Positions 18,597-27,525 of a stretch of 64,000 nucleotides of DNA are shown here, piece after piece. Source of the stretch: Nitrospirillum sp034427435 (lineage in GTDB: Bacteria > Pseudomonadota > Alphaproteobacteria > Azospirillales > Azospirillaceae); the NCBI RefSeq assembly GCF_034427435.1, contig NZ_JAXQNP010000001.1:124001-188000 (forward strand), written 5' to 3'. Made by a program: the position numbers and the translations under genes. Position 1 is the stretch's first letter. Each line of letters opens with the position of its first letter. The notes below the pieces were generated by a model. It did not search any database and was not told where the DNA came from. It worked only from the letters and a program-made list of their open reading frames with translations.

Positions 18597-19585
18597 GCCT
18601 TTCCATTACCTATCGCCGGGACGCCATGCGCATGCGTGAACCGTTCCGCATCTCTGGTTATCTGCTGAACGCCATGCCGGCCGTCATCGTCACCCTGGGT
18701 GACGGGGACCACTTCGGCCATGGCGAGGCGGCCGGCGTCTATTACCTGAACGACGACCCACCCCATATGGAGCGGGAGATCGAACGGGTGCGCGACGCCC
18801 TGGAGGCGGGCGTGGACCGCCGGGGCCTGCAATCCCTGCTGCCGCCGGGTGGTGCCCGCAACGCCCTGGATTGCGCGCTGTGGGAGCTTGAGTCCTTCCA
18901 GACCGGGACGCCGGTCTGGCGGCTGGCCGGCGTGCCGGAACCCCGGCCCCAGGTGACCACCTTCACCCTGCCGGCCGACGATCCGGCGGAGATCCTGCGC
19001 CGGTTGGAGGGTTTTACCGGCGCCACCGCCATCAAGCTGAAGCTGGAGGGTGATTTGGCGGCGGACACGGAACGGGTGCGGGCCGTGCGCGCCCGGCGGC
19101 CCGATGTCTGGCTTTCGGTCGACGCCAACCAGGGCTTCGGCGCGAAGGACCTGGAACCCTTGGCCGCCCTGTTGGTGGACCAGGGCGTCGCGCTTCTGGA
19201 GCAGCCGATACGGCGGGGCAGCGAGCATCTGCTGGATGGCTGGGACGCGCCGCTGCCAGTGGCGGCGGATGAAAGCATCCTGGACCTGGCGGAGCTGCGG
19301 CAGCATCAGGGTCGCTTCGACATCGTCAACATCAAGCTGGACAAGTGCGGCGGCCTGACCGAGGGGCTGGCCATGGTGGCGGAGGCCCGGCACCTGGGCC
19401 TGGGCGTCATGGTCGGCAACATGGCGGGCTCGGTCCTTTCCACGGCGCCGGGATTCGTGCTGGCCCAGCTATGCGACGTGGTTGACCTGGACGGGCCTTA
19501 TTTCCTGGCGGAGCCGGGCGCCGACCGGGGCATCTACCAGGCGGGGAAGGTCATGGTCCCGGCCCACTTCTGGGGGGTGGGCTGA
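18593..19585 (+). CDS. Dipeptide epimerase, enolase superfamily (L-Ala-D/L-Glu epimerase-like)
   Basis: 330 residues of the muconate-lactonizing-enzyme branch of the enolase superfamily. ATAIKLKLEGD carries the KxK catalytic base; metal ligands lie in SVDANQGF, LLEQPI and VAADESI; the second base is in NIKLDKCGGLTEGL. The D.D-type C-terminal segment (DLDGPYFLAE) is typical of dipeptide epimerases, which interconvert residues of dipeptides such as L-Ala-D-Glu from murein. The start is GTG 18593, overlapping the MFS stop. The exact dipeptide is unknown. Confidence 0.85.
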   Translation: MSLSITYRRDAMRMREPFRISGYLLNAMPAVIVTLGDGDHFGHGEAAGVYYLNDDPPHMEREIERVRDALEAGVDRRGLQSLLPPGGARNALDCALWELESFQTGTPVWRLAGVPEPRPQVTTFTLPADDPAEILRRLEGFTGATAIKLKLEGDLAADTERVRAVRARRPDVWLSVDANQGFGAKDLEPLAALLVDQGVALLEQPIRRGSEHLLDGWDAPLPVAADESILDLAELRQHQGRFDIVNIKLDKCGGLTEGLAMVAEARHLGLGVMVGNMAGSVLSTAPGFVLAQLCDVVDLDGPYFLAEPGADRGIYQAGKVMVPAHFWGVG

Positions 19586-19838
19586 TCGGGCGGCGGTGTC
19601 CCCTTCGCTTCTCGGGGTATCTCTCCCTGGTCCCGGTTGGCGACGACGCTCCTGCTCGACGCCGCCCAATTGTGGAGCACCGTCTATCTCGCCGTTCGGC
19701 CGTCCTCCGGCCGGTGAGTGGCACGGGGCCGGAAATGGTCCTTTACCAAATTCGCGCAACCGCGATAGAACGGGGACCCGTTTCCTTGTTCGCCGTTTCT
19801 TGTTCGGACGGCTTTCCAGAAACCCAAGGACGATGAAA

Positions 19839-20630
19839 ATGGCGCAAAAGCTCGCCTGGGGCCGCGCTTGGCACGGGCGCAGTTACGACCTGGGCCGCAT
19901 GACCCTGGCGGACCTGTGGGGCGCGTATCTCACCCATCCCGCGATCCAGGTATACGCGGCCCTGGCCGTCTTCGCGGCCGTCTTCGCCGCCCTGACGGCG
20001 GACAGCGCCGTTACGCCGGCGCTGGCGATGGTGGCCGTTTTCCTGGTGTACCCGATGGCGTGGTACCTCATTCACCGCTACATCCTGCATGGTCGCTGGC
20101 TGTACAAGATGAAGTGGACCGCCACGCTGTGGAAACGCATCCATTTCGACCATCATCAGGATCCCCACCTGCTGGAGGTCCTGTTCGGTTCGCCGCTGAA
20201 CACGCTGCCCACCATCGCGTGCGTGACGGTGCCCGTCGGCTATGCCATCGGCGGCTGGCCGGCCGCCGCCGCCGCGCTGTCCATGGGCCTGGTCCTGACT
20301 TGCGTTTATGAATTCATCCACTGCATCCAGCATCTGAATTACAAGCCCACGAACCCGTTCATCCTGAAGCTGAAGCGGGATCATCTGATCCACCATTTCC
20401 ATAATGAGGATACCAACTTGGGTATCGTCAGCTTCACCCCCGACCGGCTGTTCGGAACCTATTTCGCGTCCGCCCGCGATTGCCCGAAAAGCGCCACCGT
20501 CTTCAACCTGGGCTATGACGTCGCCGAGGCGCAGCGTTATCCCTGGGTGATGCGCGCGACCGGCGCGCCGCCGCGTGACCGTCCGCCGTCCGCCTTCGCC
20601 GCTTCTGAGACAGGGGGTGCCGCCTCGTGA
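19839..20630 (+). CDS. Fatty acid hydroxylase / sterol desaturase superfamily membrane enzyme
   Basis: 263 residues, a four-helix membrane diiron enzyme. The histidine clusters are HRYILH, HFDHHQDPH, HCIQHLNY and HHFHNEDTN, complete for the family. AAGGA at 19826-19830 fits ATG 19839 better than the ATG at 19833. The stop overlaps the start of the ceramide synthase gene (GTGA at 20627-20630). In this setting hydroxylation of the long-chain base or the amide-linked acyl chain of ceramide is likely; the position cannot be told. Confidence 0.88.
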   Translation: MAQKLAWGRAWHGRSYDLGRMTLADLWGAYLTHPAIQVYAALAVFAAVFAALTADSAVTPALAMVAVFLVYPMAWYLIHRYILHGRWLYKMKWTATLWKRIHFDHHQDPHLLEVLFGSPLNTLPTIACVTVPVGYAIGGWPAAAAALSMGLVLTCVYEFIHCIQHLNYKPTNPFILKLKRDHLIHHFHNEDTNLGIVSFTPDRLFGTYFASARDCPKSATVFNLGYDVAEAQRYPWVMRATGAPPRDRPPSAFAASETGGAAS

Positions 20631-21757
20631 GTTCGGTTGAGATCATTCCGGTCGCGGGCGCCGCCCTGCTCGACCGCTTCATCCGGCTGCCCGAGAGGCT
20701 GCACAAGGACGATCCCCACTACATCGCGCCGCTGCACCTGGAACGGAAAGAGGCGCTGACCAGCAAGAACCCGTTCTTCGGACACGCCGATGTCCAGTTC
20801 TGGCTGGCGCGCCGCGACGGCCGCGACGTGGGCCGCATCAGCGCGCAGATCGACCATCACGCCCGGGCGCGCGACCCCGGTGTCGCCGGTCAGTTCGGCA
20901 TGATCGCCGCGGAGGATGATGCCACGGTGGTCAAGGCGCTGTTGGAGACGGCGGCGGCCTGGCTGCGGTCGCGCGGCATGACCCGCATGCAGGGCCCCTT
21001 CAACCTCAACATCAATGAGGAGATCGGCCTGCTGGTGGATGGGTTCGATACCCCGCCCATGTTGCTGATGGGCCATGACAAGCCCTATCTCGGGCCGCGG
21101 CTGGAGGAGCAGGGGCTGGGCAAGGATATGGATGTCTACGCCTATATCTACGACATCACCCAGCCGCTGCCCGCCGGCGCCCGTCGGCTGATCGAGCGGC
21201 CGTTGCCCAAGGGCCTGACCGTTCGCCGCATGGACTTCAAGCGCTACGACGACGAGATCCGGGCCGTCACTTCTATCTTCAACGATGCGTGGCAGGATAA
21301 CTGGGGCTTCGTGCCCCTGACGGAGATCGAGACCGATCACCTGGCGAAGTCGTTGCGGCCCTTGCTGGACCCCCGCCTGGTCCGCTTCGTGGAGATGGGC
21401 GGGCAGCCGGTGGGCTTCATCGTTTGCCTGCCGAACTTGAACGAGGCGATCCGCGACCTGAACGGTCGCCTGTTGCCCTTCGGTTGGGCCAAGCTGTTGT
21501 GGCGGATGAAGGTCGCGGGGCTGAAGAGCGCCCGTGTGCCGCTGATGGGCATCCGCAAGTCGGCGTCGCAAGGCGTGATCGGCAGCCTGCTGCCCTTCCT
21601 GCTCATCGACGCGGTGCGCAAGGATGCCGCCGCCATGGGGTTCCAGCAGATCGAACTGTCCTGGATCCTGGAGAACAACATGCCCATGCGCCGCATCAAC
21701 GAAAGCCTGGGCGGCGTCGCGTACAAGACCTACCGCATCTACGGTCAGGACCTGTAA
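20627..21757 (+). CDS. bcerS: Bacterial ceramide synthase family acyltransferase (GNAT-like fold)
   Basis: 376 residues, GTG start overlapping the hydroxylase stop. It resembles the acyltransferase that N-acylates 3-ketosphinganine in Caulobacter-type sphingolipid synthesis. Recognisable segments are PERLHKDDPHYIAPLHLERK, GRISAQIDHHARARDPG and GPFNLNINEEIGLLVDGFD, with KPYLGPRLEEQGL and a C-terminal GNAT-like half (FIVCLPNLNEAI, ELSWILENNMPMRRINESL). Family assignment rests on these segments and on spt, the carrier protein, acyl-AMP ligase and epimerase genes nearby. Confidence 0.82.
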   Translation: MSSVEIIPVAGAALLDRFIRLPERLHKDDPHYIAPLHLERKEALTSKNPFFGHADVQFWLARRDGRDVGRISAQIDHHARARDPGVAGQFGMIAAEDDATVVKALLETAAAWLRSRGMTRMQGPFNLNINEEIGLLVDGFDTPPMLLMGHDKPYLGPRLEEQGLGKDMDVYAYIYDITQPLPAGARRLIERPLPKGLTVRRMDFKRYDDEIRAVTSIFNDAWQDNWGFVPLTEIETDHLAKSLRPLLDPRLVRFVEMGGQPVGFIVCLPNLNEAIRDLNGRLLPFGWAKLLWRMKVAGLKSARVPLMGIRKSASQGVIGSLLPFLLIDAVRKDAAAMGFQQIELSWILENNMPMRRINESLGGVAYKTYRIYGQDL

Positions 21758-21758
21758 G

Positions 21759-21776
21759 GCCAAGCCGCCGCTTGGC
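21759..21776. terminator. Small hairpin between convergent bcerS and cerR
   Basis: GCCAAGC, loop CGCC, GCTTGGC, followed by CTTATTT on the plus strand. It occupies the 19-bp gap between two convergent stops, so it probably ends transcription from both sides. Confidence 0.55.
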
Positions 21777-22742
21777 TTATTTCAGCCAGCCGGCGGCCCT
21801 GTACCAGGCGACGGTGTCGCGGAACCCCTCCGCCAGGCCGATCCGGGCGGTATGGAGGGCGCTGGGCAGCAGCTCATGCGGCGGCACGGTCCAGTCCGGA
21901 TGTAGGATTTCCCGCGCCTTGCCCTCGGTGAAGATGGGGGCCGTGCCCCGCAACGCCCCCCATCGGGACGACAGCCGCCCGGCGGCCAGCAGCATCGGCC
22001 CCGGAATGGCGATCAAGCGCGGTGGGGAGGGGCGCCCCATCGCGTGGGCGGCCTGGCGCATCACCTCGGCCATGGGGTAGCCGCCGGGCGTGTCGTCGGC
22101 CAGGGCCCAGGTGCGGCCGGCCGCCTGGTCCGCATTCGGGCCGATCGCCACGGCCGCGATGGCGGCGGCGGCGTCCGCGACATGGATGGCCGCGATGCGT
22201 CCGGTACCGACCAACACCGCCCAGGGCCAGCGTGCCGCCTGAAAGATGGCCAGGGTCTCGCGATCCCCGGGGCCATAGATCATGGGCGGCCGCAGGATGG
22301 TCAAGGCGCGCGGCGCGTCAGCATGGGCCAGGCGCAGCGCGTCCTCACCCGCCCGCTTGCTGGCGGCGTACGGGGATAGCTCCGGCTCTCGCGCGGCGAG
22401 GGAGGAAACAGCGACGAGTCGCGCGCCGGGCGCCGTCTCCCTCAGGATCCGGCCCACCAGGGCGGCGCCGTCGCGGTTGACGCGCAGGAAGGTTTCCCGA
22501 TCCCGCGCCTTGATCAGCCCGGCGGCGTGAATCAGGACGTGGGCGTTCCGGACCAGGCGCCGCAGGGCGCCGTCGTCCGCCAGATCACCCGGGATGACCT
22601 CCACATCCCGGCTTGCCCCTGCGGCCGGAGGCCGGCGGGCCAGGATGCGCACCCGCGCGCCCGCGTCGGCCAGGGCCTGGACAAGATGTCCGCCGAGAAA
22701 CCCCGTCGCCCCGGTGACCGCGACAAGGGGCGCGCCCGTCAT
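21777..22742 (-). CDS. cerR: NAD-dependent epimerase/dehydratase family protein, probable ceramide reductase
   Basis: 321 residues. An N-terminal Rossmann motif (VAVTGATGFLGGHLV, residues 6-20), DLADDGALRRLVRN, then SPYAASKRAGEDAL with the YxxxK catalytic pair: an extended SDR. In Caulobacter-type synthesis CerR reduces 3-keto-ceramide to dihydroceramide. ATG 22742 overlaps the stop of the acyl-AMP ligase gene (ATGA), showing an operon with it. Assignment as CerR depends on this context; the SDR fold itself is certain. Confidence 0.78.
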   Translation of the reverse strand: MTGAPLVAVTGATGFLGGHLVQALADAGARVRILARRPPAAGASRDVEVIPGDLADDGALRRLVRNAHVLIHAAGLIKARDRETFLRVNRDGAALVGRILRETAPGARLVAVSSLAAREPELSPYAASKRAGEDALRLAHADAPRALTILRPPMIYGPGDRETLAIFQAARWPWAVLVGTGRIAAIHVADAAAAIAAVAIGPNADQAAGRTWALADDTPGGYPMAEVMRQAAHAMGRPSPPRLIAIPGPMLLAAGRLSSRWGALRGTAPIFTEGKAREILHPDWTVPPHELLPSALHTARIGLAEGFRDTVAWYRAAGWLK

Positions 22743-24487
22743 GCGCTCTTGGCCACCGGCGGCGCGTTGGCGGCGGTGAAGGCGCCGTCCAGGTACATCG
22801 CCCGCGCGCGGCTGCGACTGAGCTTGCCCGACGTCGTCTGCGGCAGGCTGTGCGGGGGGACCAGGACGATGCGCGACATGACGCCGTGCCGGGTGCGGAA
22901 GACATTGGCGATGGCGTTGGTCAGCGAGTCCCGCGCCGCCGGATCGGGGCTGCGGCACTGGACCAGCGTCACCACCTCTTCCTCCAGCCCGTTATCGACA
23001 GAGAAGACCGCGACGTCGCCGCTGCGCAGGGAATTGACCTCCGCCTCGGCGGTCCATTCCAGATCCTGGGGCCACAGGTTGCGGCCGTTGACGATGATCA
23101 GGTCCTTGGCCCGGCCGGTGATGACGATCTGGTCATCCAGCAGATAGCCCAGGTCGCCGGTGTCCAGCCAACCATCGGCATCCAGGACGCGGGCCGTTTC
23201 CTCGGGCGCGCCGTAATAGCCGCTCATCAGGCTGGGCCCGCGGACGAAAATACGGCCGATGCGGCGGGGCGGCTGTGGCGCCCCGGTCGCGTCGCGCACC
23301 TCGATCTCATGCTCGGGCAGAATACGCCCGCACAGGACGAAGGTGCGGCTGCGGTCCCCGTCGTTCGCCGGCGCCACGGCCCGGTGCTCGTTCTCCAGGA
23401 CGATGCTGTCAACCACATCGACCTGGGCGCCCTGGCCCCTGGGGGTGAAGTTCAAGGCCAGAGTGGCCTCCGCCATGCCGTAGCTGGGCACGAAGGCGCC
23501 GGCGCTGAAGCCGTTGGCGGCGAAGCGGCTGGCGAAGTTGGCCAGCACCTTGGGCCGGATCATGTCGCCGCCGATGCCGGCGCTGCGCCAGCTCGACAGG
23601 TCGATGCCGTTGGTCGGCAGCGTCTCCGCCCGCCGCGCGCACAACTCATAGCCGAAGGACGGGCTGTAGGAGATGGTGCCTCGGTTGCGGCTGATGAGGT
23701 CCAGCCAGATCAGCGGCCGGCGCGCGAACTCCCGCGTCGGCAGCGTATCCACTGACACCTGGCAGGCCATGGGGATCAGCAGGAAACCGACCAGGCCCAT
23801 GTCGTGGTAAAACGGCAGCCAGGACACGCACCGGTCGCCGTCGCCGATCATCAGTCCGCTGCGGCCCACATGGGCGGCGTTGCTGAGAAAGGCGCGGTGG
23901 GTGACGGCGATTCCCATGGGGAAGCGGGTGCTGCCGGACGAGAATTGCAGATAGCTGATGCCGTCCAGATCCTGCGGCGGCAGGTCCCCGTCATGCGGCG
24001 CCACGGTCGCCAGCTGGTCCAGCGTGCCGGAGATCCGGAGACCCAATCCCGCCACCGCGGGGGCCAGCCAGTCGCTCAGCAGGGCGGGACCGAAGGCCGC
24101 CGTCGCCTCGCAGCTTTCCAGCATGCGCCGGATGTGCGCGATGTAGGCGTCCTTGCCCCCGAAGGCGGCGGGCAGGGGCAGGGGGGCCGGCACCAGGCCG
24201 GCATACTGGCAGGCGAAGAAGGCGCGGACGAAGTCGCCGTCGCTTTCGGCGATCAGGCCGACGCGCTCACCCGGTTGCAGGCCGGCGCCCAGCAGCCGCC
24301 GGGCGAGGGTGATCGCCTCGTCGCGCAGCCTGGCGTAAGTAAGCGCTTCGCTGAGTACACCTTTGCCCGAGTAAAAGTTGAAGCCGGTGGGCCCTTGTGC
24401 CGCGTAATCCAGCGCCTCGGCGATGGAACCGAAATCCGCGTAACGCACGGGAAGCCCAGGACGATGGGAGGGTGTGGCTGACGTCAT
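22739..24487 (-). CDS. Fatty acyl-AMP ligase / acyl-ACP synthetase of the sphingolipid locus
   Basis: 582 residues of the ANL superfamily. The P-loop-like motif is YLQFSSGSTRFPMGIAVTH; later ones are SYGMAEATLALNF, GDLGYLLDDQIVITGRAKDL and the C-terminal lysine near QTTSGKLSRSR. The FAAL branch activates fatty acids as adenylates and loads them on a carrier protein instead of CoA. With the dedicated ACP at 29992 it probably supplies the acyl chain for ceramide synthase or the palmitoyl group for Spt. It is first in the minus-strand operon with cerR. Confidence 0.87.
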   Translation of the reverse strand: MTSATPSHRPGLPVRYADFGSIAEALDYAAQGPTGFNFYSGKGVLSEALTYARLRDEAITLARRLLGAGLQPGERVGLIAESDGDFVRAFFACQYAGLVPAPLPLPAAFGGKDAYIAHIRRMLESCEATAAFGPALLSDWLAPAVAGLGLRISGTLDQLATVAPHDGDLPPQDLDGISYLQFSSGSTRFPMGIAVTHRAFLSNAAHVGRSGLMIGDGDRCVSWLPFYHDMGLVGFLLIPMACQVSVDTLPTREFARRPLIWLDLISRNRGTISYSPSFGYELCARRAETLPTNGIDLSSWRSAGIGGDMIRPKVLANFASRFAANGFSAGAFVPSYGMAEATLALNFTPRGQGAQVDVVDSIVLENEHRAVAPANDGDRSRTFVLCGRILPEHEIEVRDATGAPQPPRRIGRIFVRGPSLMSGYYGAPEETARVLDADGWLDTGDLGYLLDDQIVITGRAKDLIIVNGRNLWPQDLEWTAEAEVNSLRSGDVAVFSVDNGLEEEVVTLVQCRSPDPAARDSLTNAIANVFRTRHGVMSRIVLVPPHSLPQTTSGKLSRSRARAMYLDGAFTAANAPPVAKSA

Positions 24488-24793
24488 AGTCGGAATTCTA
24501 ACCTAGCTCTACCGTGGCTAGCTGAAAGGCTGCTGACAGCTATGCAAATTAGTAGCTAAAACGCAATATGCGCGCGGGTGGAGGCTCCCTCCCGAAAAGG
24601 TGCTGGCATCGCCCCTCGCAGCGACCGGGTGTTCAGGATATGACTTAGCAGAAATATGTCAGTGCTGTTTCTAAGCTGTTTCACGCATTATCGTCATGCA
24701 AGTGCGCGGGGTATCGCCGCTGCAACGATAAGCTGTCCGCAACAAAACGCGGCAGACGTGGTTCCGATAACCTAGCAACTCACAGGTTACGTC
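24488..24793. promoter_or_regulatory. Divergent promoter region of the acyl-AMP ligase and inositol operons
   Basis: No gene is visible; base composition is more AT-rich than around it. TAACCT at 24768-24773 and AGGTTA at 24784-24789 form a 6-bp inverted repeat whose right arm includes the AGG that would act as ribosome site for the ATG at 24794. TTATCGT and ACGATAA near 24688 and 24724 form a second, wider inverted repeat. Confidence 0.4.
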
Positions 24794-25921
24794 ATGCAAA
24801 AGGGCAAAATCCGTATCGCCATTGCGGGGATCGGAAACTGCGCGAGCGCGCTCATCCAAGGCATCCACTACTACACGGCGGAACGGTGCCGGGAGGGTGT
24901 GGTCGGTCTCATGCACCGCGAGATCGGCGGTTACCTGCCGTGCGACATCGAGGTGGTGGCCGCTTTCGACGTCGATGCCCGCAAGGTCGGCACGGATGTG
25001 CACCGCGCCATCTTCGCCAAGCCGAATTGCACCAAGATTTTCCAGGCCGAGATTCCCGACAGCGGCGTCATCGTGAAGATGGGCCAGGTGCTGGACGGCA
25101 TTTCCGAGCACATGGCCGACTATTCCGAGGATCGGACCTTCGTCCGTTCCGACGCGGTCGAGCTGACCAAGGCTGAGATCGTGGCCGAACTGAAGCGCAC
25201 CGGCGCCGAGGTCCTGCTGAACTACATGCCGGTGGGGTCGGAGCAGGCCGCCCGCTTCTACGCCGAATGCGCGCTGGAGGCCGGCCTGGCCTTCGTCAAC
25301 AACATGCCGGTGTTCATCGCCAGCGACAAGGCGTTCGCCGATCGCTTCAAGGCGCGCAACCTGCCCATCGTCGGCGACGACATCAAGTCCCAGGTGGGCG
25401 CCACCATCACCCACCGCGTGCTGACCGACCTGTTCGCCAAGCGCGGCGTGAAGCTGCTGCGCACCTACCAGCTCAACACCGGCGGCAACACCGACTTCCT
25501 GAACATGAAGAACCAGAGCCGCCTGGTGTCCAAGAAGACCTCGAAGACGGAGGCGGTGCAGGCCGTCGCCCACAAGCGCATCGAGGATGAGAACATCCAC
25601 GTCGGCCCCAGCGACTATGTGCCCTGGCAGAACGACAACAAGCTGTGCTTCATCCGCATGGAAGGCCACCTGTTCGGTGACGTCCCGATGGACATTGAGC
25701 TGCGCCTGTCGGTCGAGGATTCCCCCAACTCCGCCGGCGTGGTCATCGACATGATCCGCTGCTGCAAGCTGGCCCTGGATAACGGCATCGGCGGCGTTCT
25801 CGAAGGCCCCAGCGCCTACTTCTGCAAGCATCCGCCGGTGCAGTACACCGATGACGACGCCTATCAGATGACCGAGACCTTCATCCGCGGCAACACGCTG
25901 AAGCTCGCCGTCGCCAAATGA
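24794..25921 (+). CDS. ino1: myo-Inositol-3-phosphate synthase
   Basis: 375 residues of the short (archaeal/actinobacterial-type) inositol-phosphate synthase. It converts glucose-6-phosphate to inositol phosphate using an internal NAD redox cycle. IRIAIAGIGNCASALIQGI is the NAD-binding motif; VLLNYMPVGSEQAARFYAE, NNMPVFIASDK, GDDIKSQVGATITHRVL and QLNTGGNTDFLNM are family signatures. The KKTSKTEAVQ segment contributes catalytic lysines. Its stop overlaps the next gene's start (ATGA). Its place in a sphingolipid locus points to inositol as a lipid headgroup. Confidence 0.95.
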   Translation: MQKGKIRIAIAGIGNCASALIQGIHYYTAERCREGVVGLMHREIGGYLPCDIEVVAAFDVDARKVGTDVHRAIFAKPNCTKIFQAEIPDSGVIVKMGQVLDGISEHMADYSEDRTFVRSDAVELTKAEIVAELKRTGAEVLLNYMPVGSEQAARFYAECALEAGLAFVNNMPVFIASDKAFADRFKARNLPIVGDDIKSQVGATITHRVLTDLFAKRGVKLLRTYQLNTGGNTDFLNMKNQSRLVSKKTSKTEAVQAVAHKRIEDENIHVGPSDYVPWQNDNKLCFIRMEGHLFGDVPMDIELRLSVEDSPNSAGVVIDMIRCCKLALDNGIGGVLEGPSAYFCKHPPVQYTDDDAYQMTETFIRGNTLKLAVAK

Positions 25922-26634
25922 AGTGCCTGATCGTCGCCGCCGGGCAGGGAACCCGGCTGCGGGATAAGGGGCTGTCCAAGCCCCTTATCCCGATCAAGGG
26001 CAGCCCGCTGATCGAGCGGGTGATCCAGGGCGCCCACAGCGCCGGCGTCGACGAATTCGTGGTCGTCAGCGGCTATCGCGGGCAGGAGTTGCGCGCGGCG
26101 TTGGATGCGTTCGCGCCCACCCTGGGTGTGACCATCACCCACGTCGTCAACGATGAATGGGACCGTGCCAACGGCATCTCCGTGTACAAGGCCCGGGCGC
26201 AGTTGACCGAACCCTTCCTGCTGACCATGTGCGACCACTTGGTGGATCCCGGCATTTTCCGGGCCCTGATGGCGGCGCCGGTGGGAACGGACACCGTGAC
26301 CCTGGCGGTCGATTTCAACATCGACCGTCCGCTGAACGATCCCGAGGATGTCACCCGCGTGAAGTGCGTGGACGGCCGCATCGAGAACATCGGCAAGGTC
26401 ATCCGCGACTTCAACGCCTTCGACACCGGCGTCTTCCTCTGCACCCCGGGCATGTTCATGGCGCTGGAGGCCAGCCAGGCCAAGGGTGACGACAGCATTT
26501 CCGGGGCCATGAACGTGCTCGCGGGCTGGAAGAAGGCGCTGGTGCTGGACATTGGTGAGCGTATCTGGATCGACGTGGACGACCCCGCCGCCTTCGCCAA
26601 GGCGGAAACGCTGTTGGACGCCGGCCAGCTTTGA
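25918..26634 (+). CDS. Sugar-phosphate nucleotidyltransferase, probable CTP:inositol-phosphate cytidylyltransferase
   Basis: 238 residues, GT-A nucleotidyltransferase fold. CLIVAAGQGTRL (residues 3-14) and KPLIPIKGSPLI bind the nucleotide; NDEWDRANGISVYKAR, TMCDHLVDP and DVTRVKCVDGRIENIGKVI with FDTGVFLC resemble the cytidylyltransferase half of the IPCT/DIPPS enzymes that make CDP-inositol in thermophiles. Choline-phosphate cytidylyltransferases are related and cannot be excluded by sequence alone. Placement between inositol-phosphate synthase (4-nt overlap) and a CDP-alcohol transferase makes CDP-inositol the best product. This is the key inferred step of the locus. Confidence 0.8.
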   Translation: MKCLIVAAGQGTRLRDKGLSKPLIPIKGSPLIERVIQGAHSAGVDEFVVVSGYRGQELRAALDAFAPTLGVTITHVVNDEWDRANGISVYKARAQLTEPFLLTMCDHLVDPGIFRALMAAPVGTDTVTLAVDFNIDRPLNDPEDVTRVKCVDGRIENIGKVIRDFNAFDTGVFLCTPGMFMALEASQAKGDDSISGAMNVLAGWKKALVLDIGERIWIDVDDPAAFAKAETLLDAGQL

Positions 26635-26643
26635 CCTGACACC

Positions 26644-27525
26644 ATGCAAACCAGCGAACCCGTCCGGCGGACTTCCGAGATCGAGGAAGTCACCAACCTT
26701 TACTTCATCCACCCCATCTCCGCCTGGCTGACGCCGCGTTTCGCCGCCGTGGGCATCACCCCGAACGCGGTGTCCCTGGCGGGGATGGCGTTTGGCCTGG
26801 CGGCCGGCTGGGCCTATTCCCATTACCAGGGCCTGGGCTGGTCGGTGGCCGGCTTCCTGCTGATGATCGCCTGGCATGTCATGGACGGCGCCGATGGCCA
26901 GTTGGCCCGGCTGACCAATGCCCAGTCCGAGATGGGCAAGATCCTGGACGGCATCTGCGATTACGTGACCTTCATCGCCGTCTATGTCGGCTTGGCGACC
27001 AGCTTGGCGCAAGAGCAGGGCGCCTGGGTCTGGCTGGTGATCGTCGCCGCCGGCGTCGCCCATGCCGCGCAGTCGGCCGCTTATGAGATGCAGCGCCAGT
27101 GCTACAATTTCTGGGGGTGGGGTCGGAAATCCGCCGAGTTGGCCAAGCTGGACGCCCCGCCCAAGCGGGACCAGGGCGGTTTCGGCGCGCTCTATCGCGT
27201 TTATGTCCGGCTGCAGTACCTCACCACCGGGGTCACCCTGGGTTTCCATGAGGAACTGGGGCGGGCCCTGGCGGCCGACCCGGCGCGGGCGCCCGATATC
27301 CGCGCCGCCTATCGTGCCGCCTTCGCCCCGTCGGTGCGGCACTGGTCCATCCTGTCGGCGAACTACCGCACACTGGGCATCTTCATCGCCGCCGCCATCG
27401 GCCACCCGCTGTTGTACTTCTGGTTCGAGCTGGTGGGCTTCAGCCTGATCATGGCCGTGTTGCTGTCGCGCCAGGCGGCGCGCAACACCCGGTTCCTTAA
27501 GGGGCTGGAACGGGCGGCGGCATAG
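26644..27525 (+). CDS. CDP-alcohol phosphatidyltransferase, probable CDP-inositol:ceramide inositol-phosphotransferase
   Basis: 293 residues with several membrane helices. The full catalytic signature is present: D81, D84-G85-x2-A88-R89, x8, G98-x3-D102-x3-D106. The enzyme swaps CMP for an alcohol acceptor. In IPCT/DIPPS proteins the corresponding half transfers phosphoinositol from CDP-inositol. Here it is a separate gene 9 bp after the cytidylyltransferase, and the locus offers ceramide as acceptor, which would give inositol phosphoceramide. A lipid-linked CDP donor (CDP-diacylglycerol) with inositol as acceptor is the alternative. It is convergent with lptG and overlaps its end by 29 bp. 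Confidence 0.82.
   Translation: MQTSEPVRRTSEIEEVTNLYFIHPISAWLTPRFAAVGITPNAVSLAGMAFGLAAGWAYSHYQGLGWSVAGFLLMIAWHVMDGADGQLARLTNAQSEMGKILDGICDYVTFIAVYVGLATSLAQEQGAWVWLVIVAAGVAHAAQSAAYEMQRQCYNFWGWGRKSAELAKLDAPPKRDQGGFGALYRVYVRLQYLTTGVTLGFHEELGRALAADPARAPDIRAAYRAAFAPSVRHWSILSANYRTLGIFIAAAIGHPLLYFWFELVGFSLIMAVLLSRQAARNTRFLKGLERAAA

Noticed and set aside
25918..27525. Phosphocholine or phosphoethanolamine headgroup pathway in place of inositol
   Set aside because: Not excluded, but no choline kinase or uptake gene is seen and inositol-phosphate synthase overlaps the cytidylyltransferase gene.
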